Shown piece after piece: positions 8,222-15,871 of a stretch of 51,681 nucleotides of DNA. Below the pieces are notes generated by a model, which was not told the origin of the DNA, did no database searches, and saw only the letters and a list, made by a program, of their open reading frames with translations. A program made the position numbers and the translations under genes. Source of the stretch: Bacillus sp. JCM 19041 (GTDB taxonomy: Bacteria > Bacillota > Bacilli > Bacillales > Bacillaceae_D); NCBI GenBank assembly GCA_001310375.1, contig BAXC01000021.1, positions 1 through 51,681 on the forward strand, given 5' to 3'. Position 1 is the stretch's first letter. Each line of letters opens with the position of its first letter.

Positions 8222-8488
8222 TTATCGACTTTTCACAAGCAAATTCACGGCTTGATCAACATATTCCTGCGTATCTTCGCCTTCTTCAATTGCCCGCTCC
8301 ACACAATCAACAAGGTTTTTGCTAACAATTAACCCCATTGTTCGATCAAGTGCCGTACGCGATGCTGACAGTTGTGTGATGATATCCCGGCAATCAGTAT
8401 CTTCTTCCATCATTTTTAGAATACCTCTCAGCTGCCCTTCAATTCGCTTAACACGGTTTTTCATTTGATCAGTATATTCAACCATCAT
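8222..8488 (-). CDS. CstR-type persulfide-sensing repressor (CsoR/RcnR family)
   Basis: 88 residues, all-helical CsoR family (YTDQMKNRVKRIEGQLRGILKMMEE). Cys33 and Cys62 are kept, but the histidine that ligates Cu(I) in CsoR is Asn58 (SKNLVDCV). That Cys/Asn/Cys pattern marks CstR, which senses persulfides and sulfane sulfur through a Cys-Cys link rather than copper. The C-terminus (VDQAVNLLVKSR) also matches CstR. In known cases it controls rhodanese, persulfide dioxygenase or sulfide:quinone reductase genes; none is adjacent here. Two in-frame ATGs (8488, 8485) follow AGGGTG; the second has better spacing. Confidence 0.88.
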   Translation of the reverse strand: MMVEYTDQMKNRVKRIEGQLRGILKMMEEDTDCRDIITQLSASRTALDRTMGLIVSKNLVDCVERAIEEGEDTQEYVDQAVNLLVKSR

Positions 8489-8523
8489 TTCACCCTCATT
8501 TTCCGAATTTGATTTAAATCCAT

Positions 8524-8550
8524 ATTATACCCCAATAGGTATAATGTCAA
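8524..8550 (-). promoter_or_regulatory. CstR promoter with embedded operator
   Basis: A perfect 8-bp inverted repeat ATTATACC-N6-GGTATAAT (8524-8545) fills the space between a -35 TTGACA (8545-8550, minus strand) and a -10 TATAAT (8524-8529). The sequence resembles known CsoR/CstR operators, which have ATACC/GGTAT arms. The spacer is only 15 bp. Binding would cover the whole promoter, giving autorepression. Confidence 0.75.
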
Positions 8551-8616
8551 CCTAAAGCCAGCAAGTGCATACGACTACTTTTGCCATTTTCGGGTAATAT
8601 ACAATTAAGAAAAGAA

Positions 8617-8858
8617 ATGATTGAGAAACATTACTTGAAAAAGGGTACCTCAATTATACTGGAAAAAATTGACTTGTTTTTTAGCTAGGAGATTTGTATT
8701 CATGCGGCCGAATGTGTAGGTAACCTTCTGATGTATTTGATACAAAAAGTCACTCTTGAATCATTCCAATTAATGCTCGAGTAGATAACGTAGCCGAAGT
8801 TATTGAATTTTGTCCCAGTGGCGCACTAAAATATATGAGAAAAGAGACGATCGAATGA
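8617..8858 (+). pseudogene. yjdI: Decayed yjdI-type (4Fe-4S) mono-cluster protein
   Basis: Reading from ATG 8617 gives MIEKHYLKKGTSIILEKID, a TAG at 8686, then EICIHAAECVGNL, a one-base phase change near 8729, DVFDTKSHS, a TGA at 8757 where this family has Trp, and finally IIPINARVDNVAEVIEFCPSGALKYMRKETIE. The CxHxxxC and CPSGAL motifs are the signature of the YjdI/Fer4_19 family of about 75-80 residues. Its TGA stop (8856-8858) overlaps the ATG (8855) of the next gene, the usual yjdI-yjdJ coupling. Two nonsense codons plus a frameshift indicate real gene decay. Confidence 0.8.
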
Positions 8859-9127
8859 ACATTATTAAATCTGATAAAGCTCATTATGTCCTTGATGAAA
8901 ACAACAATCGTATTGCGGAAATCACTTATGTGGAATCTGATAAATCAATGATTATCATTGACCATACCTTTGTTGATGAGAGCTTACGTGGACAAGGAAT
9001 TGCTTCAAAGTTAGTTGCTTCTGTTGTAGAAGAAATGAAAAAACAAAACAAAAAAATAGTCCCCCTCTGTCCTTTTGCAAAATCCGAATTTGACCGTGTA
9101 CCAGAATACCAAAGCATGCTGAAATAA
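8855..9127 (+). CDS. YjdJ-type small GNAT acetyltransferase
   Basis: 90 residues from ATG 8855. This is the short GCN5-like family with IIIDHTFVDESLRGQGIASKLVASVVEEMKKQNKKIVPLCPFAKSEFDRVPEY: the RGQGIA acetyl-CoA loop and the characteristic PLCPFAK...F...PEY end are both present. The family often sits beside, or is fused to, the YjdI ferredoxin-like domain, and here it overlaps the decayed yjdI gene by 4 bases. It is intact although its partner is broken, and with the upstream frame stopping early it has probably lost translational coupling. Confidence 0.85.
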   Translation: MNIIKSDKAHYVLDENNNRIAEITYVESDKSMIIIDHTFVDESLRGQGIASKLVASVVEEMKKQNKKIVPLCPFAKSEFDRVPEYQSMLK

Positions 9128-9208
9128 CCTTTCAAAACAAGATTCTTTGACCACCCTGGTTTATTAGCATAAAGGTAAGGCAAATAGATTCTTCTCTAAC
9201 CAAATGAC

Positions 9209-9244
9209 AAAAGCCCGTTTACTTCGGTGAGTAAACGGGCTTTT
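9209..9244. terminator. Bidirectional terminator
   Basis: A 14-bp perfect stem, AAAAGCCCGTTTAC / GTAAACGGGCTTTT, with an 8-base loop, between the convergent YjdJ-type gene and the second ABC operon. Confidence 0.9.
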
Positions 9245-9275
9245 GCATTTATTAACAAAACGGATCGGATAACAC

Positions 9276-10016
9276 TTATAATTTTATCGGAGTCTTCGAA
9301 AGAACTTTCCACGTAAGGTAACCTACAAAGAGTCCTAACATTACCGTTGCACCTGTTGATACAATAAGTGAACCAGCTTCTATGACTCGACCTGACCAAA
9401 TCCACTGTAGAGAGCCAATAAAAATCAGTGCAGCCGCAACAAATAGAAACCCAATAAGCCAACCATATCGGTAGTAGCCTGCTCCGACGAACCAGCCAAT
9501 TAGATAAAAAACAACCAATTGAATGATAAAAGCAGCAAACGAAAGCAGTAGCGATTCATCAAAATTAAGTCCTGATCCTGATTCAGCCATTCCAGTTAAA
9601 TCAAGATTCAAACTACCATTTGGACTCTGAATATGCGTTCCGGACATAGTGTATTGAAGGAGATGTGACCAGCCCATTACATTAGCAACTACGTGTTGGA
9701 TAAAAGTAACCACTCCCGCAATCAACGCAATGGTAACCGCAAGTAATCCAACTGCAACCAAGTTCTTTTTAAAATAAACCTTGCGTGTTTTCCCTAATTT
9801 AGCATAGTACGTCAAAAGTCCATAGGCAGAAGTAATACCGATAATTAGCATAAACACTCGTGTAGGTGCAATGACAAATGCTAAAAAGTTTCCTACATCA
9901 CTTTCATAATAGATCGCTAGACCAAAATAGACGAGTTGGAACACTAGGACAGCGCCAAGATACCAAGCAGCATACTTCAACTGCTCCTCAAATAACGCTT
10001 TTGAAAATTTACTCAT
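9276..10016 (-). CDS. ABC transporter permease-like membrane protein (second system)
   Basis: 246 residues with about six transmembrane segments, including YLGAVLVFQLVYFGLAIYY, FVIAPTRVFMLIIGITSAYGLL, LVAVGLLAVTIALIAGVVTFI, LLLSFAAFIIQLVVFYLIGWFV, LIGFLFVAAALIFIGSLQWIW and LIVSTGATVMLGLFVGYL. The ATG at 10016 follows GAGGAGG and overlaps the ATPase stop (ATGA). It is the membrane partner of that ATPase and corresponds in position and form to the gene at 3683-4411. Confidence 0.8.
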   Translation of the reverse strand: MSKFSKALFEEQLKYAAWYLGAVLVFQLVYFGLAIYYESDVGNFLAFVIAPTRVFMLIIGITSAYGLLTYYAKLGKTRKVYFKKNLVAVGLLAVTIALIAGVVTFIQHVVANVMGWSHLLQYTMSGTHIQSPNGSLNLDLTGMAESGSGLNFDESLLLSFAAFIIQLVVFYLIGWFVGAGYYRYGWLIGFLFVAAALIFIGSLQWIWSGRVIEAGSLIVSTGATVMLGLFVGYLTWKVLSKTPIKL

Positions 10017-10900
10017 GCTTCCTCCTCCTCTTCCGTCAAATAGATAAATAAATCTTGCAAGGGAATTGAACCTAACTCTAACCCTTTTTGCAACGCTTCT
10101 TCTTGTTTTTCCTTACTAATTCTCCCGTAAACCGCGACTGACTTTGTTGGTCCGAGTGTTTGCTCATTAACGATCTTAAGTCCTGAAACAAACTCATCCA
10201 CGACCGGTATACTCCCGGTAATTGTTGCTCCTTTTGATACAATGGATTCATAGGAATCATTTATAATCAACGACCCTTTATCAATAATGAGAATCTCTTC
10301 AAATAGATAGTCCATCTCCGAAACCAGATGTGTTGATAGGACGACCGTTCTTGGATGCTTCTCGTAATCGTCTAACAGTTCTTTATAAAAAATATTTCTT
10401 GTTGGTGCGTCCATCCCTAGATACACTTCATCAAACACCGTAATTGGCAATCTACTCGCAAGACCAAGAACAACACTAACAGACGCTTGCATACCTTTAG
10501 ATAGTTCAGACATCTTCTTATTTAATGGTAGTTTGAACTTCTTTGCCAAGTTTTCAGCGTATTGCTTATCAAAATTTGGTCGAAATTCCTCTGTTTGATC
10601 AATTAACTCTCTTATATTCATCAATTGCCTTGCCTCGTAGATGTTATCACTCTGGTAATAAAAGCCGATTGCTTCCATCGCGTTTTCGTTTTCAAATAAC
10701 GGATTCCCATCAAACAGAAGAGTTCCTTCCGTAGCTTGACGATACCCCGCAAGAAGAGATAACATACTCGTCTTCCCAGCGCCATTACGTCCTAGAAGAC
10801 CATATATCTTCCCTTCTTCCAATTTGAATGAGATATCCTTTATCACTTCCGTCTTTTTATAAGACATCCCTACATTCTTAAATTCTACTTCATTCCCCAT
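10013..10900 (-). CDS. ABC transporter ATP-binding protein (second system)
   Basis: 295 residues from ATG 10900, which follows AGAAGAGGTG; an in-frame GTG exists at 10909. Numbering from that GTG, Walker A is GRNGAGKT (40-47), the signature is LSKGMQ (136-141) and Walker B is ITVFDE (156-161). The residues after the catalytic Glu read VYLGMD instead of the usual PTNGLD, an unusual D-loop approach. The H-loop (STHLVSE) is present. About 90 extra C-terminal residues follow, as in the first system, with which it is clearly paralogous. Confidence 0.88.
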   Translation of the reverse strand: MGNEVEFKNVGMSYKKTEVIKDISFKLEEGKIYGLLGRNGAGKTSMLSLLAGYRQATEGTLLFDGNPLFENENAMEAIGFYYQSDNIYEARQLMNIRELIDQTEEFRPNFDKQYAENLAKKFKLPLNKKMSELSKGMQASVSVVLGLASRLPITVFDEVYLGMDAPTRNIFYKELLDDYEKHPRTVVLSTHLVSEMDYLFEEILIIDKGSLIINDSYESIVSKGATITGSIPVVDEFVSGLKIVNEQTLGPTKSVAVYGRISKEKQEEALQKGLELGSIPLQDLFIYLTEEEEEA

Positions 10901-11273
10901 TTGATTCACCTCTTCTCACTCGTTTAATTAGTTCAACCAATTCGCCTTCTGACAATCCGAGTTTATCTGCTTCTCGAACCATTTTAACTACATAATCGTC
11001 CATAAAGTCTTCCTTTCGCTTTGTCATTAATTTGTTTTTTGCTCCTTCAGCCACAAACATTCCAATTCCGCGTTTTTTGTATAAGATTCGGCTTTCTACA
11101 AGTTGATTAACACCTTTTGCAACCGTCACGTGGTTTATCTTATAAAATTGGACAAGTTGATTTGTTGACGGCGCCTGATCGCCTTCTTTCAGCTGGTCGT
11201 TTACAATTTGATCTTCAATCAATTCACGTATCTGGATAAACAACGGCTTTCCATTGTCTCGTAATTCGCTCAT
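10890..11273 (-). CDS. GntR-family (YtrA-type) transcriptional repressor (second system)
   Basis: 127 residues from ATG 11273, 6 bases after GGAGG; an upstream in-frame GTG at 11285 overlaps that site and is unlikely. The winged helix reads PLFIQIRELIEDQIVNDQLKEGDQAPSTNQLVQFYKINHVTVAKGVNQLVESRILYKKRGIGMFVAEGAKNKL. It resembles the regulator at 2453-2821 along its whole length. It overlaps the ATPase start by 11 bases. A strong palindrome sits in its promoter. Confidence 0.88.
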   Translation of the reverse strand: MSELRDNGKPLFIQIRELIEDQIVNDQLKEGDQAPSTNQLVQFYKINHVTVAKGVNQLVESRILYKKRGIGMFVAEGAKNKLMTKRKEDFMDDYVVKMVREADKLGLSEGELVELIKRVRRGESNGE

Positions 11274-11300
11274 GTGCACCTCCACACCTTATATGGTAAT

Positions 11301-11352
11301 ACAGTTATATACTTATGTATATAACTGTAACAGTGTGATTGTAAACTGTCAA
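11301..11352 (-). promoter_or_regulatory. Promoter and long palindromic operator of the second GntR-ABC operon
   Basis: A perfect 12-bp inverted repeat, ACAGTTATATAC / GTATATAACTGT, separated by TTAT (11301-11328). On the minus strand it covers the -10 TATACA (11316-11321), which lies 18 bp from a -35 TTTACA (11340-11345); a TTGACA (11347-11352) lies just upstream. The arms differ from those of the first system's operator, so the two regulators probably do not cross-control. Confidence 0.8.
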
Positions 11353-11372
11353 TTTTATTTTTCAAAAAAAAA

Positions 11373-11399
11373 AACGCTACTGCTTAAAGCAGTAGCGTT
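11373..11399 (-). terminator. Terminator of the siderophore-binding lipoprotein gene
   Basis: AACGCTACTGCT / AGCAGTAGCGTT hairpin, followed on the minus strand by eleven T-rich bases. Located 7 bases after the stop codon. Confidence 0.9.
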
Positions 11400-11406
11400 A
11401 ACCTAT

Positions 11407-12354
11407 TTATTCATTTGTTTCGGCACGTTCTACAATCATATCTGCAAATAAGCCTAATTGATTTCGGATAGAAATCGGATCATACGGGTAAAACGTATCA
11501 AAATCGTTAATAAAGACTTTTTCATTCTTAACCGCGTCAAGCCCTTGCCATATAGCTGATCCTTCTAATTCTTCTAGCGTTGTACTATCGCCATCAGGAT
11601 TATAGTCTGTTATAAACATATAATCTGCGGCATAGTCAGGTACAACTTCGGGAGATAGCTGTTTCATTTCACCTGTCTTGATAACTTCTTCTTCAATTCG
11701 GTCAGGAGCGTTCAGATCAAATGCATTATACAGAACTTGTCCTCCTCTACCGCCATTATCATTAAAAACCCAGAACTCACCTTTATTTGTTAATTCATAA
11801 ATCCCAAAAGTGTCATCTTCACTAATCACTTCATTTACACGTTCTTTCGCAGCCGTAGCTTCTTCTTCATATTCTGCTAAAAACGTCTCTGCTTCTTCCT
11901 CTGTGTTTGCGAGTTCCCCAAATAACTCAAGTGATTCCTCTACACTTTTTGCGGTATTATAAGGGATAACAACCGTTGGAGCGATTTGTGAGAGTTTTTC
12001 CGCCTGTTCTCCGTCCATCACTACAATCAAATCTGGAGCTAACTCTAATACTTCTTCCGTATTGATAGGATCACCGAGGTCTTTTATATCTTGAAGCTCA
12101 TCCTGAATAAAAGGATTTGTGAATGACCATGATCCTGACCCAACAACATTCGCACCTACCGCAAGCAACTCTCCAGCATAAAAGTCAGTAACGATTGTAT
12201 CCGGTTTTTCTGGAATCTGAATTTCTTCACCAGCAGGATCTATATATGTACGAGTATCTTCTTTACCTTCTGATTGTGTATCTGTATTTCCACATCCACT
12301 GAGTGTTATAGCAACCACAGTGATTGCACTCATAACCGTTGAAAAACGCTTCAT
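11407..12354 (-). CDS. Iron-siderophore ABC transporter substrate-binding lipoprotein
   Basis: 315 residues from ATG 12354, preceded by GAGGAAA. A lipoprotein signal peptide ends in LSGC, with the lipidated Cys at 21. The rest is a type III periplasmic-binding (FhuD/FeuA/YfiY-like) protein: DTRTYIDPAGEEIQIPEKPDTIVTDFYAGELLAVGANVVGSG, then ELAPDLIVVMDGEQAEKLSQIAPTVVIPYN. It would capture ferric siderophore outside the cell for an ABC permease. No permease or ATPase gene adjoins it, so it must borrow one. A perfect-looking Fur box in its promoter shows iron control. It may recover the catecholate siderophore made by the dhb genes 30 kb away. Confidence 0.9.
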   Translation of the reverse strand: MKRFSTVMSAITVVAITLSGCGNTDTQSEGKEDTRTYIDPAGEEIQIPEKPDTIVTDFYAGELLAVGANVVGSGSWSFTNPFIQDELQDIKDLGDPINTEEVLELAPDLIVVMDGEQAEKLSQIAPTVVIPYNTAKSVEESLELFGELANTEEEAETFLAEYEEEATAAKERVNEVISEDDTFGIYELTNKGEFWVFNDNGGRGGQVLYNAFDLNAPDRIEEEVIKTGEMKQLSPEVVPDYAADYMFITDYNPDGDSTTLEELEGSAIWQGLDAVKNEKVFINDFDTFYPYDPISIRNQLGLFADMIVERAETNE

Positions 12355-12377
12355 GTTTTCCTCACCACTCCTCATCC

Positions 12378-12396
12378 GATAATGAAAATCATTATC
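12378..12396 (-). promoter_or_regulatory. Fur box of the siderophore-binding protein gene
   Basis: The 19-mer GATAATGAAAATCATTATC differs from the Bacillus Fur consensus (GATAATGATAATCATTATC) at one central base. It lies 24 bases upstream of the start codon, where bound Fur would block transcription in iron-rich conditions. Confidence 0.88.
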
Positions 12397-12523
12397 ATTC
12401 AAAATAATAGCAAGTCGGATACGAAACGTCAACATCTCTTTTTCCCTCGAATTAATTAAAGGTATTGAAACCTTTTTGTTTTCATACCGTTATAAACGAT
12501 AACAACAAAAAAGAGGTGAACGA

Positions 12524-13723
12524 ATGAATCAACAGCGCAACCATATGTCGATGGGATTAGAGGCCTCTGTTTACTTGGCATATTGCTCGCAAATATGCTT
12601 ATTTTTCAATACGGTTTGCTTGGAACACTGAAATTAGAACTTTTTACCGATTCAAATGTTGATGCAACAGCTCTCTGGATCGTCCAAGTTTTTATTGAAG
12701 GCAGTTTCATGCCCATTTTTGCGTTCTTATTTGGGTATGGAATGATTAAACTCTCTGAAAGCTTGGATCGCAGAGGATTGCGGGTTAAATGGACGTTAAC
12801 GCGAAGGGCACTTGGTTTAATTTTGCTTGGTTTCATTCATAGTTATTTTATTTGGGAAGGAGATATCTTGTTAACATATGGGTTAACTTGTCTTGCGTTA
12901 CTTTTTTTCGTACGTCGAAAACGTAAAACAGTAATCGTTTGGGGCATTAGCATTGCCTTTCTCGCCGCGCTAATGAGTTATGGATCCCTTAATGACTTAT
13001 CTGCACTTGAAAGCGATGGGATGGTTCCATACATTGAAGAGACTACCCCCATTTACCAAGATGGAAGTTATTCAGAGATTCAAGATGTACGCCAAGATGA
13101 AGAGGCTATCATGAAAGCCATGGACATCCCAGAGGGAGTAGCGCTTTGTTAATTACGCTCATCTCCCTTGTTTTATACATCCCAATGTTTTTGTTTGGTA
13201 TGTATGCGGCAAAAAGGAATTGGTTTTCTGGTCAGCATGGGGAGCACCTTTTCTTTATAAAAGCTGCCGGGCTATTTGTTACAGTCGGCTATTATTTAAT
13301 ATCCTACACCAACTGCTGTCCGACCAAGGTTGGACTGGTATTGGCTATGGTTTAAGTAACTTTCTTCTCCCACTCGGTTATATCTTTCTTATCGCATCTT
13401 GTTATCAATCATTATCAATCATTCGTCCTTTTATAGAAGCAGTAGGTAAGCTCTCCCTTTCAAACTATTTGCTACAGTCGATTATCTGTACAACGATCTT
13501 CTATGGTTACGGCTTAGGTTTATTTGGTCAGTTGGGTGTGTTAAATGGAATCTTTCTTGCACTTGGCATCTACACAATACTTGCTCTTTTAAGCTATCTC
13601 TATTTAAAAAAATGGACAATTGGACCTGCCGAACGCCTGCTTCGAATGATCGTGTACTTAACTTGGACTGGAAAACCAAGAAATAAAAGAAATGATTCTC
13701 TTTCAGACACAAAAATTTCGTAA
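12524..13723 (+). CDS. DUF418 (YeiB-like) membrane protein, three frameshifts
   Basis: ATG 12524 follows AAGAGGTG. The protein reads MNQQRNH, then one base out of phase YVDGIRGLCLLGILLANMLIFQYGLLG...FLFGYGMIKLSESLDRRG...GFIHSYFIWEGDILLTYGL, a second shift near 13141 into LLITLISLVLYIPMFLFGMYAAKRNWF, and a third near 13310 into LLSDQGWTGIGYGLSNFLLPLGYIFLIASCYQSL...AVGKLSLSNYLLQSIIC. The DGIRG motif and C-terminal GKLSLSNYLLQS are hallmarks of DUF418 proteins. Three added bases give 400 residues, the normal length. Function unknown; transport has been suggested for the family. Confidence 0.78.
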
Positions 13724-13782
13724 CAAATCGCAAACGTGGTTCTAACGAACCGCGTTGCCCACTATTGTAAACGTCTGACTTC

Positions 13783-13793
13783 GGGGGGGGGGG
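13783..13793 (+). repeat. Tract of eleven G
   Basis: An uninterrupted G11 run placed two bases before an ATG (13796). This is the longest mononucleotide run of G or C that I saw in the window. It occupies the ribosome-binding position of the following fragment. Confidence 0.9.
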
Positions 13794-13795
13794 TT

Positions 13796-14127
13796 ATGCA
13801 TGCGCTAAACAAGAAAAAAGCGCTCTACACACTCTCACTTATCTACGGACTCACTCTTCTCTTTCATTTTATTCTTCAACTAAATGGTGGGAAGGGGAAT
13901 CCACAAAACTATCCTATTTATCATTCAATTGTTTATACTAATCATTACTTATTAGCTTTGTCCGCCTAAAATTAGGAGCCGTTTTAGCTGCAGCCCTTAT
14001 GCATGGCATAATCAATGCATTTTATTTTTCAAATCAATTGTTTCTCCATACAGACACTGTATCAACCGAGTTAACTAGAATGGCAAGTGCTACGATTATC
14101 CTTTTCTGTACGTACATTATTTTTTAG
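13796..14127 (+). pseudogene. CPBP-like membrane protein fragment, frameshifted
   Basis: From ATG 13796: MHALNKKKALYTLSLIYGLTLLFHFILQLNGG... then, after one missing base near 13955, SFVRLKLGAVLAAALMHGIINAFYFSNQ...TYIIF. The segment LGAVLAAALMHGIINAFY matches the last conserved motif (H..xN) of CPBP/Abi intramembrane proteases. The EExxxR motif that carries the catalytic glutamates is absent, and only about 110 of the usual 200-280 residues are present. It therefore looks like a truncated remnant. The start lies directly behind the G11 tract. Confidence 0.5.
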
Positions 14128-14152
14128 ACATACAAAAATGTTCAAACTAAAA

Positions 14153-14174
14153 AGCAGCTAAACTGTCAGCTGCT
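14153..14174 (-). terminator. Terminator of the YdcZ-Crp-YdcZ operon
   Basis: AGCAGCT-N8-AGCTGCT, followed on the minus strand by TTTTTAG, 35 bases after the last stop codon. Confidence 0.65.
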
Positions 14175-14208
14175 TGAATTTGGTCGTTGTCACTCCACTT
14201 TAATCACT

Positions 14209-14678
14209 CTAACTATGTTGTGTTTCCTGTTCGTTGCCTGTGCTTGATTTTTTATAAGAGAAGACGAAAACCCCGGTTATAATGAGGAGAATCCCAGCAA
14301 GTTTCATAAAACTAAATGGCATCTTTTCAAGTCCCAACCATCCCATTGAATCCCAGAACAAGGCAGTGCCAGTTGTGCAACCAATACGATTGAAATGGTG
14401 AATGTTGGTCCTAAACGCTTAATCGCCTGAACAAGGCAAAAAACGACACCAACACCTATAACACCGCCAAACCAATACCATGATTCCATTTCAAACAACT
14501 GCCCCAACGCTCTTCCTTCGCTCATAATTGCTGCGACCGCAGCAAAAACAAACCCCATGCCTAGAGCAAGTGTCGTTGTTGTCCAAGAGCCTGTTTGTTC
14601 ATTTACTTTATTATTAAACACCGTTTGTAAGCTAATTGCAGCTCCAGCTATTGCAGCTATGATCATTCCTATTACCAT
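14209..14678 (-). CDS. DMT-family transporter (YdcZ/DUF606), one frameshift
   Basis: A four- to five-span small membrane protein: MVIGMIIAAIAGAAISLQTVFNNKVNEQTGSWTTTTLALGMGFVFAAVAA...SWYWFGGVIGVGVVFCLVQAIKRLGPTFTISIVLVAQL. The frame breaks near 14355 and goes on one base out of phase as GTALFWDSMGWLGLEKMPFSFMKLAGILLIITGVFVFSYKK. With one base restored it has 156 residues, normal for the family, and its C-terminal half mirrors its N-terminal half as usual. Members occur in pairs; the partner is at 15398-15824. The transported substrate is unknown. Confidence 0.82.
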
Positions 14679-15393
14679 TACTCAACATCCTCCTACTACT
14701 AAGCGAGATCATCAGTGATTGCGCCAATTCTTTTAACCGCTGCCGGTTTACTATTGTAATCACACCTTTTTCTCTTACAATTACTTGATCTTGACTTAAT
14801 CTCTTTATTACTCGATTGATATGTCGATATGAGGTTCCGAGTAAATTCGCTAAATCCGCTGTTTTAACAAATAACTGTTGCTTCGTTTGGTGGTTTTCAA
14901 GTGGATACATCGACAACAAATAACTAGCAAGCCTCGTTTCAACCGGATGCAGCATATTAAAGCTTGTGAAGTTAGAATCTGTATAAAACTTCTCTGTTAT
15001 CACTTTAAGAAGAAATTGTAGCAATGGTACAGAATGTATTCCATCTGCATCAATTGCCTGATAGGGGATTTTTAACATACACACATCAGATACCGCTTCA
15101 ACCGTGTTTATAACCGCTTTTTTCTGAATGTATTCAATATCTCCTATCGCTTCGACTGGATCTTTAAAACAGAGAATTAATGTTTTTCCTTGAAGAGAAT
15201 TCGTATAGATTTTTATTTGTCCTTCTACCAATATGTATAGTTCATGAATAGGGTCTCCTTGAGAACATATACGTTCCCCTCTTTTAAAATAGTGCAAGGT
15301 TGCCGATGAGCGTAAAGGTTCGTCAATGACCTTCTCTAGTTGATACTGAAGTATATATTCTTCTTTGTCTCTTCGTTTGTTCACTTCACTCAC
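14632..15393 (-). CDS. Crp/Fnr-family transcriptional regulator (YeiL-like)
   Basis: 253 residues. An N-terminal cyclic-nucleotide-binding-type barrel (ATLHYFKRGERICSQGDPIHELYILVEGQIKIYTNSLQGKTLILCFKDPVEAIGDIEYI) is followed by a dimer helix and a C-terminal winged helix (LFVKTADLANLLGTSYRHINRVIKRLSQDQVIVREKGVITI). No Cys cluster like that of Fnr is seen. The last 16 codons overlap the following transporter gene by 47 bases, which is unusually long. It sits between two YdcZ-type transporters, which it probably controls. Confidence 0.85.
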   Translation of the reverse strand: MSEVNKRRDKEEYILQYQLEKVIDEPLRSSATLHYFKRGERICSQGDPIHELYILVEGQIKIYTNSLQGKTLILCFKDPVEAIGDIEYIQKKAVINTVEAVSDVCMLKIPYQAIDADGIHSVPLLQFLLKVITEKFYTDSNFTSFNMLHPVETRLASYLLSMYPLENHQTKQQLFVKTADLANLLGTSYRHINRVIKRLSQDQVIVREKGVITIVNRQRLKELAQSLMISLSSRRMLSNGNRNDHSCNSWSCN

Positions 15394-15397
15394 CTCT

Positions 15398-15824
15398 CTA
15401 CAGTTGCATAATTAGAACGCCTACAATCATCATTGTTACGCCAATGAATTGAGGAAGGGCAAAATTTTGCTGATCTAGACCAAACCAACCTTTCACATCA
15501 ATCAAGAACGCCATCACAATTTGTGCCACTAAAATAACTGACATTGTTACAGTAACACCGATTAAATGAATCGCAGTTACTTCATTATAGATAATAAGTA
15601 GTCCAAATGCTCCTGCAAATAAGTAGAGCGGCTTCACTTTTTTTTAATTGTGTAATATGCCCATCTCTAACAAACAATAAGATTACAAAAGCCAAACAAA
15701 AACCAGCAAACTGGGTAACAGTAATAGCTGGTAGCGTACCAATATCTTGACTAATTCTAGAATTAATGACCCCTTGTAGAGTAATAAATGTACCTGCTAA
15801 TAATGCAAAAATGACTCCCTTCAA
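15398..15824 (-). CDS. DMT-family transporter (YdcZ/DUF606), one frameshift in A8
   Basis: MKGVIFALLAGTFITLQGVINSRISQDIGTLPAITVTQFAGFCLAFVILLFVRDGHITQL leads into an A8 run (T8 at 15638-15645 on the plus strand) and then, in the next phase, VKPLYLFAGAFGLLIIYNEVTAIHLIGVTVTMSVILVAQIVMAFLIDVKGWFG...FIGVTMMIVGVLIMQL. Removing one A gives a normal 141-residue YdcZ protein with about five membrane spans. It is the first gene of the operon and the paralogue of 14209-14678. The A8 position suggests a sequencing slip, though polymerase slippage is possible. Confidence 0.82.
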
Positions 15825-15871
15825 ATCAATCCCTCCTTTTATTATTTAACTTGATTGCTTATCTGTTAATA

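Noticed and set aside
8222-8488. Copper-sensing CsoR assignment
   Set aside because: The copper-ligand histidine is replaced by asparagine (SKNLVDC), which fits the CstR persulfide branch.
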